This document shows positions 47,201 through 57,149 of a stretch of 64,000 bases of DNA, piece by piece. Under the pieces are notes generated by a model, which saw only the letters and a list, made by a program, of their open reading frames with translations, had not been told where the DNA came from and searched no databases. Position 1 is the stretch's first letter, and each line of letters opens with the position of its first letter. Location of the stretch: NCBI RefSeq assembly GCF_004115215.2, contig NC_041738.1, positions 15,656,669 through 15,720,668 of the forward strand, written 5' to 3'. Source of the DNA: Ornithorhynchus anatinus. Its lineage: Eukaryota; Chordata; Mammalia; Monotremata; Ornithorhynchidae. Both the position numbers and the translations under genes were made by a program.

Positions 47201-49266
47201 CATTTCCAGCATCCCCAACCTGTCCCGTGTCCAGCCCCTAGACCTGCCTAATCAGTCAGTCAATTGTATTTATTGAGTGCTTCTTGTGTGCAGAGCACTG
47301 TTCGAACCACTTGGGTGAGTACAATGTAAGAGACACATTCCATGCCCAAAACGAGCTGACAGTCTAGAGGGGTAGACAGACATTAATATAGATTAATAAA
47401 TTACAGATTTGCACATAATATGGGGCTGGGACGGGGGATGAATAAAGGGAGCAAGGCCAAACGGAGTTGAAGGAAAAGAAAAGAAGGCTTAGTCCGGGGA
47501 CACCTCTTGGAGGAGATGTAAGCGCTGAGCACAGTTCTTTGCACACAGTAAGCGTTCAATAAATACAATTGAATGAATTGCATGAATGAGCCTTCAATCA
47601 GGCTGTGAACGGGAGGAGAGTAATTGTCTGTCAGATACGAGGAGGGAGGGTGTTCCAGACCAGAGGCAGGGTGTGGGCAAGAGGTCCGCGGCGAGATAGA
47701 CGTGATAAAGGTACAGTGAGAAGGTTAGCATTAAAGGAGTGAAGTGTGTGGGCTCGGTTGTAGTCGGAGAGTAGCAAAGTGAGGTAGGAAAGGGGAAAGG
47801 TGATTGAGGGCTTTAAAGCCATTGATAAGGAATTTTTGTTTGACGCAGAGGTGGTTGGGCAACCAGTGGAGGTTCTTGAGGAGTGGGGAAACATGGAGTG
47901 AAGGTTTTTGTAGGAAAATGATCCAGGCAGTAGAGGGAAGTACGGCCAGAGGAAAGTACGGCCTGGAGCGGGAGAGACAGAAGGCCGGGAAGTCAGCAAG
48001 AAGGCTGGTACAGTCATCAAGGCAGGATAGGATAAGTGCTTGGATTAAAGCGGTAGCCCTCTGGTTGGAGAGAAAAGGGTGGATTTTAGTGATGTTGTGA
48101 CCGCTGAACCGACAGGATTTAGTGATGGACTGAATACGTGGGTTGAATGAGAGACAGGAGTCAAGGATAACGCCAAGGTTACGGGCTCGTGAGTCGGGAA
48201 GGTTGGTGGCGCTGTCTACAGTGATGAGAATGTCAGGGTTTGGCTAGGAAGATAAAGAGCTCTGTTCTGGAGATCTAAAGTTTGAAGTGACGGGAGAACA
48301 TCCGAGTAGAGGTGTCTTGAAGGCAGGAGGAGGTGAGAGACTGGAGAGAGGGAGAGAGATCAGAGCTGGAGATGGAGATTTGGGGATCATCTGCATAGAG
48401 GTGGTAGTTGAAGCCATGGGAGAGAATGAGTTCTCTAAGGGAGGTGTTGTAGATGGAGAATAGAAGGGGAATCAGAACTGAACTCCCACAGTTGCCCCGT
48501 GTCCAGCCCCCGTGGGCCTTCCCTGTGTCCAGCCTCCTGGCCTGCCTCATATCCAGACCCCCTAGTTGTTCCATGCCTGTCCCCCCAACCCCACCTGCCC
48601 TGTGTCCATCCCCCCGGTTGCCCCATCTCCTTCCCCCTGGCCTGCCCCGTGTTCAGCCCCCTCCCCCGGACTGCCCAGGTCCAGTCCCCCAACCTCGACT
48701 TGCCCCATGTCCAGCCCCCGCTCCTGGCCTGCCTGTGGCTAGCTCCCTCCCGTTGCCCCATGCCTGTCTCCGCTCTGGCCTGCGCTGTATCCAGCCCCCT
48801 GGCATGCCTCCTGTCCTGCTCCCCCGGTTGCCCTGTGCCCATTCCCCCTGCTCTGCCCCGTGTCCAGTCCCCCCCGGTTGCCCCATCCATCTCCCTTCCA
48901 CCCCCAGCCTACCTATATCCATCCCCCCAGCTTGCCCCAAGTCCAGTCCCCCACCGGGCTGCCCCCACGCCCAGCCTCCGCCAGCCTGCGGCCTGCCCCG
49001 TGTCTCCGCAGGGCAGCGCTCTGGCGCGGGAGGCGGGGGCGGTGGCCTACGTGGAGTGCTCGTCGAAGGCGTCGGAGCGCAGCGTGCGGGACGTGTTCCA
49101 CGTGGCCACCCTGGCCTCGCTCGGCCGCACGCACAAGCAGCTGAAGCGCAGTGATTCGCGCCGGGGACTGAAGCGGACGTCCCAGCTGCCCTTGGCCGTC
49201 CGGACGGACTTAGACGGGGAGGCCGAGGGGCGCAAGGACCGAGCCAAGAGCTGCTCTGTCATGTGA
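44222..49266 (+). CDS. RND2: RND2, atypical Rho-family GTPase, complete, 5 exons
   Basis: Constitutively GTP-bound Rho-family protein that regulates the cytoskeleton, notably in migrating neurons. Exons: 44222-44323, 44483-44570, 45027-45136, 46048-46182, 49012-49266; 229 aa (human 227). Motifs: P-loop GDAECGKT (residues 14-21), effector loop YVPTVFENY (36-44), switch II WDTSGSSYYD (60-69), CKLD (119-122), ECSSK (160-164), and a C-terminal CSVM CAAX box. In switch II the Ala-Gly-Gln of ordinary Rho proteins is Ser-Gly-Ser, which explains the lack of GTP hydrolysis in Rnd proteins. The ATG context is GGAGCCATGG. Intron 3 holds a Mon-1 and a ~27-bp minisatellite; intron 4 holds a large minisatellite split by an L2. 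Confidence 0.97.
45163..45420 (+). mobile_element. Mon-1 SINE in RND2 intron 3
   Basis: A nearly complete forward copy starting 26 bp after the exon 3 donor. Confidence 0.9.
45720..45960. repeat. ~27-bp minisatellite in RND2 intron 3
   Basis: About nine units built on CTCTCTCCTGGTCCCCACCG and CTCTCTCGGGCCCC variants, ending 87 bp before exon 4. Confidence 0.8.
46400..48985. repeat. Large CCAGCCTGCCCC minisatellite in RND2 intron 4, split by an L2
   Basis: Degenerate units of roughly 22-35 bp around CCTGCCCCATATCCAGCCCC fill 46400-47246 and 48488-48985. The gap is an L2 (-) insertion. The array ends close to exon 5 at 49012. Confidence 0.85.
47247..48487 (-). mobile_element. L2 LINE inserted in the RND2 minisatellite
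   Basis: A 1.24-kb reverse L2 from its 3' end (CAGTCAATTGTATTTATTGA) into ORF2. A 69-bp forward L2 tail is inserted at 47520-47588. Confidence 0.9.
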
Positions 49267-49904
49267 GAGGATTCCCGCCCTCCTCCTCCTCCTCCTCCTC
49301 CTTCTCCTCCTTCTCCTCTTCCTCCTCCTTCGCTCCTCAGCCTCCCCGCAGTGACTCTCCACCCCGGGCTGGGGCCCATCCACCTTAGTCCATCCGGCCT
49401 GCGATCCCCAAGCTTCCACCACTCCCACTGAAGCTCCAGACCCTCCCTGCCGACCGTCCCCGGCCCGGCAGCCCCTGCCCGGCACCCCCCGCCCGACCCG
49501 GCCCCGCAATTTGGGATGGGGCCCGGTCGGGATGGCGTGGAGAGCAGAGAAAGCCCAGGACACAGGAGTCTCTGGGGGCACACCCGCACAGATGCGCACA
49601 CAGACATACGCACCCTCTCCCCCCTGGTCCCCGTCCCACACCCATCTCCCTCTTCTCAGGGGGCCCCTGCCCTTGAGTAAAGGTCAGGGATCAGCCACTT
49701 CCCACCCAGCTGCATGTCCCGACGGCAAAGCACCCAGGCGCCCCCCCAGTTCCCGCTGCCCCCCGACCCCGCCCTCTCCACCTCCGCCCCCTCTTCCCCA
49801 ATCCTTGCCGGCGTGTCGCTCTCGCCGTCAGTGTGCTGGCCCCCTCCCTGCACCCGTGGCCCTACTGGTGGTGGGGGTGGTGGCGGCGGGGTGGCCGGTG
49901 ACCC

Positions 49905-49910
49905 AATAAA
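49905..49910 (+). terminator. RND2 polyadenylation signal
   Basis: AATAAA about 640 bases after the RND2 stop; the 3' UTR includes a CTC-rich run at 49278-49335. Confidence 0.8.
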
Positions 49911-50811
49911 CCTGTGGACTAAGTTGCCGCTCTGGCTTTTGGTCTTCGGCGCCTGCGCCCGCCCCACCAGCTGTAACAGGAGGGAGCGGGGTTAGAGCTG
50001 GTGCGCGCCGCCGCCGAGCCAGGAAGCTGCAGCTGCGAAAGGGGCCCAGCCCCACTGTGCAGGCAGAGAGAAAGCGGGCTGCGGATGGCCAAGGAGGGAG
50101 GCCAAATAATCGTCACTGTAGTATTTTTGAAATAAAGGAGGAAAGCTGGCCCAGTTTAGGTTCTAGCCCCCTCGCATCCTCGGGGCAGCGTGAGGAGAGC
50201 GGGGAAGACTGAGGAAGGAAGGCTGGGGAAGAAGGCCGCCCTGGGCTGCCGGAAAAGGGAGTGGTTGGAGGTTGGGAGCCTCCTTCTCCAATCAGTGGCC
50301 CTGTGGCTGGGGGAGTCCTGGGGGCTCCTTCTAGGCTGAGTCCGGACCGCTCTTGCTCCCTCAGGCAGGGATGCGAGGACTGTCGGGAGCCCCGATGGCC
50401 CTGACGTGAGTGGAGGAGGGGGAGACGGTCAGAGGGAGAAGATAGAGCCACGAGCACGGGGGCGGGGGGGAGGAGGGCAGGCAGGGGCAGGGAGCTCCGT
50501 GCCAGGCTCCTGAGGCCTGTGGGGAACTGGCGCTGGCAGCGGGGGGAGGGCAGGACACTGGGTTCATTGTCCGAGTGCCCGAGAGGAGAGGGATGTGTGG
50601 AGGCGAGGGGCGGGGGCAAGGGCGGGGCGGAGGGCTTCCCTCCGGGGTGACAAATGAGGCCTGCGTGGGGCCCGACTGTGTGCCCGAGGCCCGGTCTGGT
50701 CAGCTCTGTGGGGTCGGGGGGAGAGCAGAGGACAGCCGGCTTTGCTCCCTCTCCCCACCGTAGAAGAAAAAGACAGTGGACGTTTTCCCTCAACGGTTCA
50801 GTACGACTGGC
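49911..50811. other. RND2-BRCA1 intergenic, no gene seen
   Basis: Unique-looking sequence without recognisable coding potential. An isolated AATAAA at 50130-50135 has no gene assigned to it. Confidence 0.4.
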
Positions 50812-51065
50812 CCCGTTATTATTATTATAGTATTTGTTAAGCGCTTACTGTGTGCTAAGCGCTGGAGTAGATACAGGGTAATCAGATTGTCCCACGTGGG
50901 GCTCACAGTCTTCATCCCCATTTTACAGCTAAGGTATCTGAGGCCCAGAGAAGTGAAGTGACTTGCCCAAAGTCACACAGCTGATAAGTGGCGGAGCCGG
51001 GATTCGAACCCCGACCTCTGACTCCCAAGCCCTTGGTCTTTCCACTAAGCCACGCTGCTTCTCTG
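50812..51065 (-). mobile_element. Mon-1 SINE
   Basis: A full reverse copy ending AAGCCACGCTGCTTCTCT. Confidence 0.9.
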
Positions 51066-51107
51066 CTTCAGAGGCGAAAGGAACACGGACCCCGGCGGCT
51101 GTCCCTA

Positions 51108-51495
51108 CAGCCGTTCTGCCCCACAGCCGCCCGGCCCCACAGCCATCCTGCCCCACAACCGTCCTGCTCCATAGCTGTCCTGCCCCATAACCGTCCTGCT
51201 TCACACCCGTCCTGCCCCACAACCATCCTACCCCACAACCATTCTGCCCCACAGCCGCCATCCCCGCAGCCATCCAGCCCCACACTCATCTACCCCCACA
51301 GCCTCCGGGCTCCAAAGTTGCTCGGCCCCACGGCCGCCGGCCCCGCAAATGTCCAGTCCCGCAGCTATCCGGGACCACAGCCGTCCTGCACCACAGCTGC
51401 CGGTCCCACAGAAGTCTGATCCCACGGCCGTCTCGCCCCACAGCCACCGGTCCCACAGCCCTCCGGCCCCACGGCCGCCCAGCCCTACAGCTGCC
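51108..51495. repeat. 16-bp minisatellite
   Basis: About 24 head-to-tail units of the type CCGTCCTGCCCCACAG, with occasional 15-bp units, and no spacers. Confidence 0.9.
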
Positions 51496-51599
51496 CACCC
51501 CAACGGGCATCGGGCCGACTTCTTCGAAAGGGGTGATCCTGTGTGTGACTGTCGGTAGCGGACCCATTTCCAGAGATCTGGAGGGGATGGATTGTAAAC

Positions 51600-51710
51600 C
51601 AGTTTTTCAATCCATCGGCGAAATTTATTGGACACTCAACTGGGTGCCTAGGATTGCGCTAACTGCTTGGGAAAGGCCAATAGGGTGTGTAAACTTATCC
51701 CTGCTGGAAT
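51600..51710 (-). mobile_element. Eroded L2/MIR 3' end
   Basis: Shows a degraded TTTATTGGACACTCAACTGGGTGCCTAGG pattern. Confidence 0.5.
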
Positions 51711-53895
51711 CCTTTAAGAGAATCCACAGTGAAAAGCCCCAAGCCACCATGTACTTGTCTAAACTTGCCAACTTGGGGCAAACCTCTCCTCGACTCCCCA
51801 GTCCACCCATCCCCATTCTTCCCCACCCAGCTCCCTCCCGAAGCCTCAGGCTCAACCCATCAGTGGCTCGGTGGCCGTCTTTCCCTGGGGTCATCCGGGC
51901 CATCCTCCAGCCTGGGGTCAGGCAGAGGGGAGGCCGCCCCCTCGGCCCAGGCCCGAGAGGAAGCCGTCAGCCGGTTTTCCGAGGGGTTGATTTGGCGCGG
52001 CGCCTCTGGGGTCCAGCAGGCTCCCCGCACCCCACAAGAAATCGATCAACCACAAAATCGTCTGCTTCACCCGTTACCTCGGATCGCTTTCTCTTGGAGC
52101 TCCATTTGCGTAACTCCAAGCAGGAGACTGCCCGGCGGAGCGGCTGGCGGTTCTGGGGTTTTGTGACCGTTTAAAGGGCGAGACGAGCTGCCTCCTGCCG
52201 GCTCCAAGCCCTCCGATTCCCAAGCGCTTGGCTACTTCCACCTCCGGCCCTCACTTGCTCGCGGGAGTTGGGAGGCTTTACTTTGTTTTTACCTGCTGCG
52301 GCCTGGCAGGGGGGTAGTACGGCGGAGCGGTCTGCTCCACCCCGACCCCGAGCCAAACGGATACGTGACCGTCTACGGTCTTTCTTCCCGGTCTGGCAAA
52401 GCTTCACCGGGAAGGGGCCCCGGGGACATCAGCGAGGGGAAGCCTGACCCAATATTTCCCCAAGTCTTGGGCCTGGGCCAGGTTCCAAGGTTCCCTTCCG
52501 TGGGGTGGGGAGGAAGAGAAGAGGACACCTGAAAGCCCCTATTTCCCTGCCTGTAACAGATTCCCCCTGACATAGTCTGCTAACCGTGGAAAAAAAGGAA
52601 TTTTTCCTTTTCTACCTTAAGATGAACCGATCATCCTCGTCTCTATTTAACTCTTCTTAAGCCTTCTAAAAATCCCTCACCTCCTCCCGGTGAGCTGACG
52701 TTGGCTCAGCCAGAGGCGAAAGGAAGTGGGAAGGAGCTGGAACCAGCTGCACCCACATACAACAATAAGCACAGGACGGCTGTTTTGGTACCAATCAATC
52801 AGTGGCGTTATTGAGCGCTGACTGTGCAGAGCCCTGTGTTAAGTCCTCAGGAGAGTGCAGTTCAATAGTCGGTAGACACGATCCCTGTGCACAAGGAGTT
52901 CACAGTCTAAAGGAGAGGGACAGAAAGGGCAGATTTTATTTCTCTCCTTGTGGAGTGGGGCCAGGGCTATAGCGTTCCAAACGTCAGGGTGCCCCAGCTC
53001 CTAAAGTGAGACTGGCGTGACTCTGGACAGAGCATGGGTTGGTTACTCTGGGGGTGTATGGTGGGGGAGCTGGTCCGGACCCCAGCACTTCCAGCTGGCA
53101 GAATTCCCCCCCGGATTCCCACCGTGGTCCCCAGAAAAACTCTGGCCCCTTGGCCGGGTGTGACTGGGGAGGGGGCCGTGCCTGTTAAAAAAAGGGGCCA
53201 GTGCAATTTTAAATGCCCGGTCATTCTATAAGAGCCCTTTCTCAATTTCACCCCTGTCCTCCCTTCTCCATCGCTGCTAAGCCCGTGCCCCAGTCTGGAC
53301 ACCTTCCAACTTTTCATCTCCCCACTCTATTCCTGACTTTCTCACCAGGGTGCTGGGCCAAAGATCTGTCCACACCCCTCCGGGGCCTGCTGGCATTTAT
53401 CACAACACAGCTAACTTCCCGTGGAAACGGATTCCCTGTGCTCGCTTCCCCCTCAAACTCTGTTGAGGGAAGAAGTGTTTCCTGCCGTCTGGCTGGGACC
53501 TGGCTTCTTCCCGCTCCAATGGGGGTCCCTTGCCCTGGTGGGGCAGGATGGGGTGGGGAGAGTCTGTCGCCTCGGGCGGCTCCCTCTCCGGCTGGTCGCA
53601 ACCTGCTACGTGGGCGCCCTTCTGGTCTGCCCACACCCTGAAGCTGCCCTAGCCCTCTGGGAGTCTTGCAGGAAGGAACGAGGTCCCCAGTCACCCTCCT
53701 TGACAGAGAGACGGAATTGAGGCGCGACCGGCGAGCTGGCACCATCAACTTCCAGCCCTGGGTCACGGCCACAGCGCGCTTCCTCCACTCAGACTGCCAA
53801 GGGTGGAGGGCTCGCAAAGGCAAGTGCCGGCCCGACTTGGGCCGCTTCACAGTCATGCTTGTTTGCTTTGACTCTGCCTCCTCAGACTCGGCGAC
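51711..53895. other. RND2-BRCA1 intergenic, mostly unique
   Basis: No gene is recognised. The only repeat I can place is an L2 3' end at 52790-52930. Open frames around 53213-53931 on both strands lack conserved motifs and splice support. Confidence 0.4.
52790..52930 (-). mobile_element. L2 LINE 3' end
   Basis: Starts ACCAATCAATCAGTGGCGTT and runs to the TCACAGTCTAAAGGAGAGG segment. Confidence 0.8.
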
Positions 53896-54893
53896 ACTTC
53901 TAGTTTCCTCCTCATCGAATCCCACATTCATTCTTCCCCCCTTCCCTCTGACCCCTTGCCCACGTCCTCCCTCTGTCCCGTAACTCCCTCCCGCTTCTTA
54001 TTGGACAGACCATCTCTCTCTCTCCACCTTAAAGCCTTACTAAAATCACATCTCCTCCAGGAGGCCCTCCCTGACTGAGGCCCACCTTCCCTACTCCCTC
54101 TCCCTTCCGTATTGCCTATGCGCTCGGATCTGTACCTTTTTGTATGGTATTTCATTCGGTCGTATTTATTGAGCGCTTACTGTGGGCAGAGCACTGCACT
54201 AAGCGCTTGGGAGAGTACGATACAGCAATAAAGAGAGACAATGTTAAGCACTTACTATGGGCTAGCCACTCTGTTAAGCACTAGGAGAGATACGAGACAG
54301 TCAGGCTGGACACGGTCGCTATCCCATGCAAGCTTCCAGGCTTATGAGACAAGTGCCTGTTTACTTGTTTCTATGTGCATCTTATCTGTAATTCTATTTA
54401 TTTATATTGACGCCACTGATGCCCATTTACTTGTTTTGAAGTCTGTCTTGCCCCTTCTAGACAGCGAGCCCTATGTGGGCAGATATTGCCTCTCTTTGCT
54501 GCTGAACTGTATTTTCCAAGCGCTCTGTACAGCGCTCTGTACACAGTAAGCGCTCAATAAATGGGATCGAATGAATGAATGAAAGTGGCAGAGCCAGGAT
54601 CAGAACCCACATCCTCTGATTCCCAGTGGATAGAGCATGGGCCGGGGAGTCAGAAGGACCTGGGTTCTAATTCTGACTCCACCACGAGTTTGCTGTGTCA
54701 CCTTGGGTAAGTCACTTGACTTTTCTGTGCCTCAGTTACCTCACCTGTAAAATGGGGATTAAGACTGAGCACCCCATGTCCAATCTGATCAGCTTGTATC
54801 TACCCTAGCTCTTAGAGCAGTCCTTGGCACATAATAAACACTTAAAAAATGCCGCTGTTATTATTATTATTATTATTATTTCCAGTAGGCTGC
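53896..54893. mobile_element. L2 (+) split by L2 (-) and Mon-1 (-), then Mon-1 (+)
   Basis: L2 3' part (+) at 53896-54147 and 54345-54583. The gap holds an L2 end (-) at 54148-54240 and a Mon-1 piece (-) at 54241-54344. The rest of that Mon-1 is at 54584-54627, followed by Mon-1 (+) at 54628-54893. Confidence 0.75.
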
Positions 54894-54949
54894 ACTGCTT
54901 TCCTTGTGAGCAGGGGACATGCTTACTAATTCTATTGTATTATGCTCTC

Positions 54950-56155
54950 CCAATCAATCCGTAGTATTTATTGAGCACTTACTGTGTGCAGAAAACCATA
55001 CAAAGTGCTTGGAAGAGTATAGTATAAAGAGTTGGTAGGCAGAGAATAGGAAGGGTAGGGTGAATATCAAGTGTTTAAGAGGTATAAATAAAAGTGTGCT
55101 GATGACCCAGAAGGGAGATAGAGTAGGAGAAACGAGGCCTTAGTTGGGGAAGGCCTCTTGGAGGAGATGTGATTTTAACAAGGCTTTGAAGATGGAGAGA
55201 GTGGTGGTATATGAAGGGGAAAGGAGTTTACAGGTCAGAGGGAGGATGTGGGCAAGGGGTCAGAGGTGAGATAGACGAGGTCAAGCACGGTGAGTCGGTT
55301 GGCTTGGGAGGAACGGAGCATGCGGGTTGGGTTGTAGTAGGAAATCCACTAAGGTAAGATAGGAGGGGCCACGCTGTTCGCTTTAAAGCCTCTGGAAGGA
55401 GTTTCTGTTGGATGTAGAGGTGGCTGGAAAACCAGTGGAGGTTGTGAGGAGGCTTGGACTGGATGCTTTCTTAGGACGATGATCTGGGAAGGAGAGTCAA
55501 GTATGGGACAGGACGGGGGGAGAGACAAGAGGAGGGGACGTCAGCGAGGAGGCTGATGCAGCAGTCAAGGTAGGATAATGCTTGGATCAGTGAGGTAGCA
55601 CCGGATCAAGAGGAAAGGGCAGGTTGTAGCGATGGGAAGGTTGGGCTGACAGGATCTGGTGCCAAATTGAACACATGGAATGAATGAGAAGGATGAGCTG
55701 AAGACAACAGTAACGATAATAATAATAATCATGGTATTTGTTAAGCGCTTACTACACGCCAAGCACTGTTCTAAGCGCTGGGGTAGGTGCAAGCTAGTCA
55801 GATTGTTCCACATGGGGCTCACAGTTTTAATCCCCATTTTACAGATGAGGTAACGGAGGCACAGAGAAGTGAAGTGACTCACCCAAGGTCCCACAGCAGA
55901 CAAGTGGTGGAGCCAGAATTAGAACCCACGTCTCTGACTCCCAAGCCCAGGCTCCTGCCACTAGGCCATGCCGCTTCTCGACAATGCCAAGGTTACGGGC
56001 TTGTGAGACAACGAGGTTGGTGGTGCTGTCTACAGTGATGGGAAAGACACGGGGAGGACAGGGTTTGGGGCTGGGGGGGAAGATGAGTTCTATTTTGGAT
56101 ATGTCAAACTGGAGGTGTCGGTGGGACATCCAAGTAGAGATATCCTGAAGGCAAA
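54950..56155 (-). mobile_element. L2 LINE split by a Mon-1
   Basis: A reverse L2 at 54950-55710 and 55980-56155, with Mon-1 (-) at 55711-55979 between. GACAA(C/T) is present on both sides as a likely target-site duplication. Confidence 0.85.
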
Positions 56156-56943
56156 TGCTTAGAACAGTGTTCTGCACACAGTAAGTGCTCAATAAATACC
56201 ACCGAATGATGGACCAATTTATTCCGGCCCTTTAACTCCCTCCCGCGACCCTCCCAGTGACCCCCACCTCCCCCTGCCTGGCACCGAACGACTTAACGAA
56301 CCATTTTGTTGACAAGATCGATAGCATCAGGCTCCCCCAAGCCTTCCCGACCCCTCCCACCCCCATCCTTCTTAGCGGTCTCTCTCGAGCCTATCTCCTG
56401 CTCCCATTCAAATCCTACTTTTTCCACCGGTGCCTCGCCTCCTCTGTTCGGTCTCGAAACCCCTGCGCCCACTCTTATTCCCTCACTGACCTCCATCTTC
56501 AACCCATTGCTCTGATGGCTCTGACCCCTCCACCTTCAGACATAATCCTGCCTTCCCAATCCCAAATAAAACTTTGGTCATTCCATCTCCCTCCTTCCAT
56601 TCCTGTCCAAATGCCTCAAATGGGCCATAATGCCTGCTGCCTCCATTTCCTCCTCACCGAGTCCCTTTTTCGTCTGTCCGCCTCCTTCGCTAGAATATAA
56701 GATCCTTGAGGGCAGGGGAGGGACCTAGGTTCTAATCCCGGCTCTGCCACTCGTCTGCTGCGTGACCTTGAGCAAATCACCTCAGTTCTCTCCTCTGTTA
56801 CTTCATCTGTCAAAGGAGATTAAGACTGTGAGCCCCACGTGGGACAGGGACTGTGTCCAACCCCATTAGCTTGTATCTACCCCAGCGCTTAGAACAGCCC
56901 CGGTTACATAGTAAGTGCTTAACAATACCATTATCATTATTAT
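56156..56943 (+). mobile_element. L2 tail, L2 ORF2 fragment, Mon-1
   Basis: L2 tail at 56156-56215; older L2 ORF2 (NDLTNHFVDKIDSIR) at 56235-56545; Mon-1 (+) at 56722-56943. Confidence 0.75.
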
Positions 56944-57149
56944 GATGATATAGTTGTCCTTGGTATTGGAAGAAAAACCCACCACTGGTAAAGTTCACCT
57001 ATGAATGCGTATGGCTGAGAAGGCCAAATGTGGAATCCAGTTTGGCTGCATTGTGCCCACAAAAAAGTTGTCCCTTGTTGAGTCTGTGGCCCCTGGCATG
57101 GTTTTCATTTTTTAAAATGGTATTTTAGCATTTACTATGTGCCAGACAA
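56944..57149. other. Unidentified island between retroposons
   Basis: About 200 bp with no Mon-1 or L2 similarity that I can see, including TTGGTATTGGAAGAAAAACC and GGCTGAGAAGGCCAAATGTG. It has no coding potential. Confidence 0.4.

Noticed and set aside
51108-51495. Possible CRISPR-like array
   Set aside because: Units are directly head to tail with no spacers, in a vertebrate genome; it is a minisatellite.
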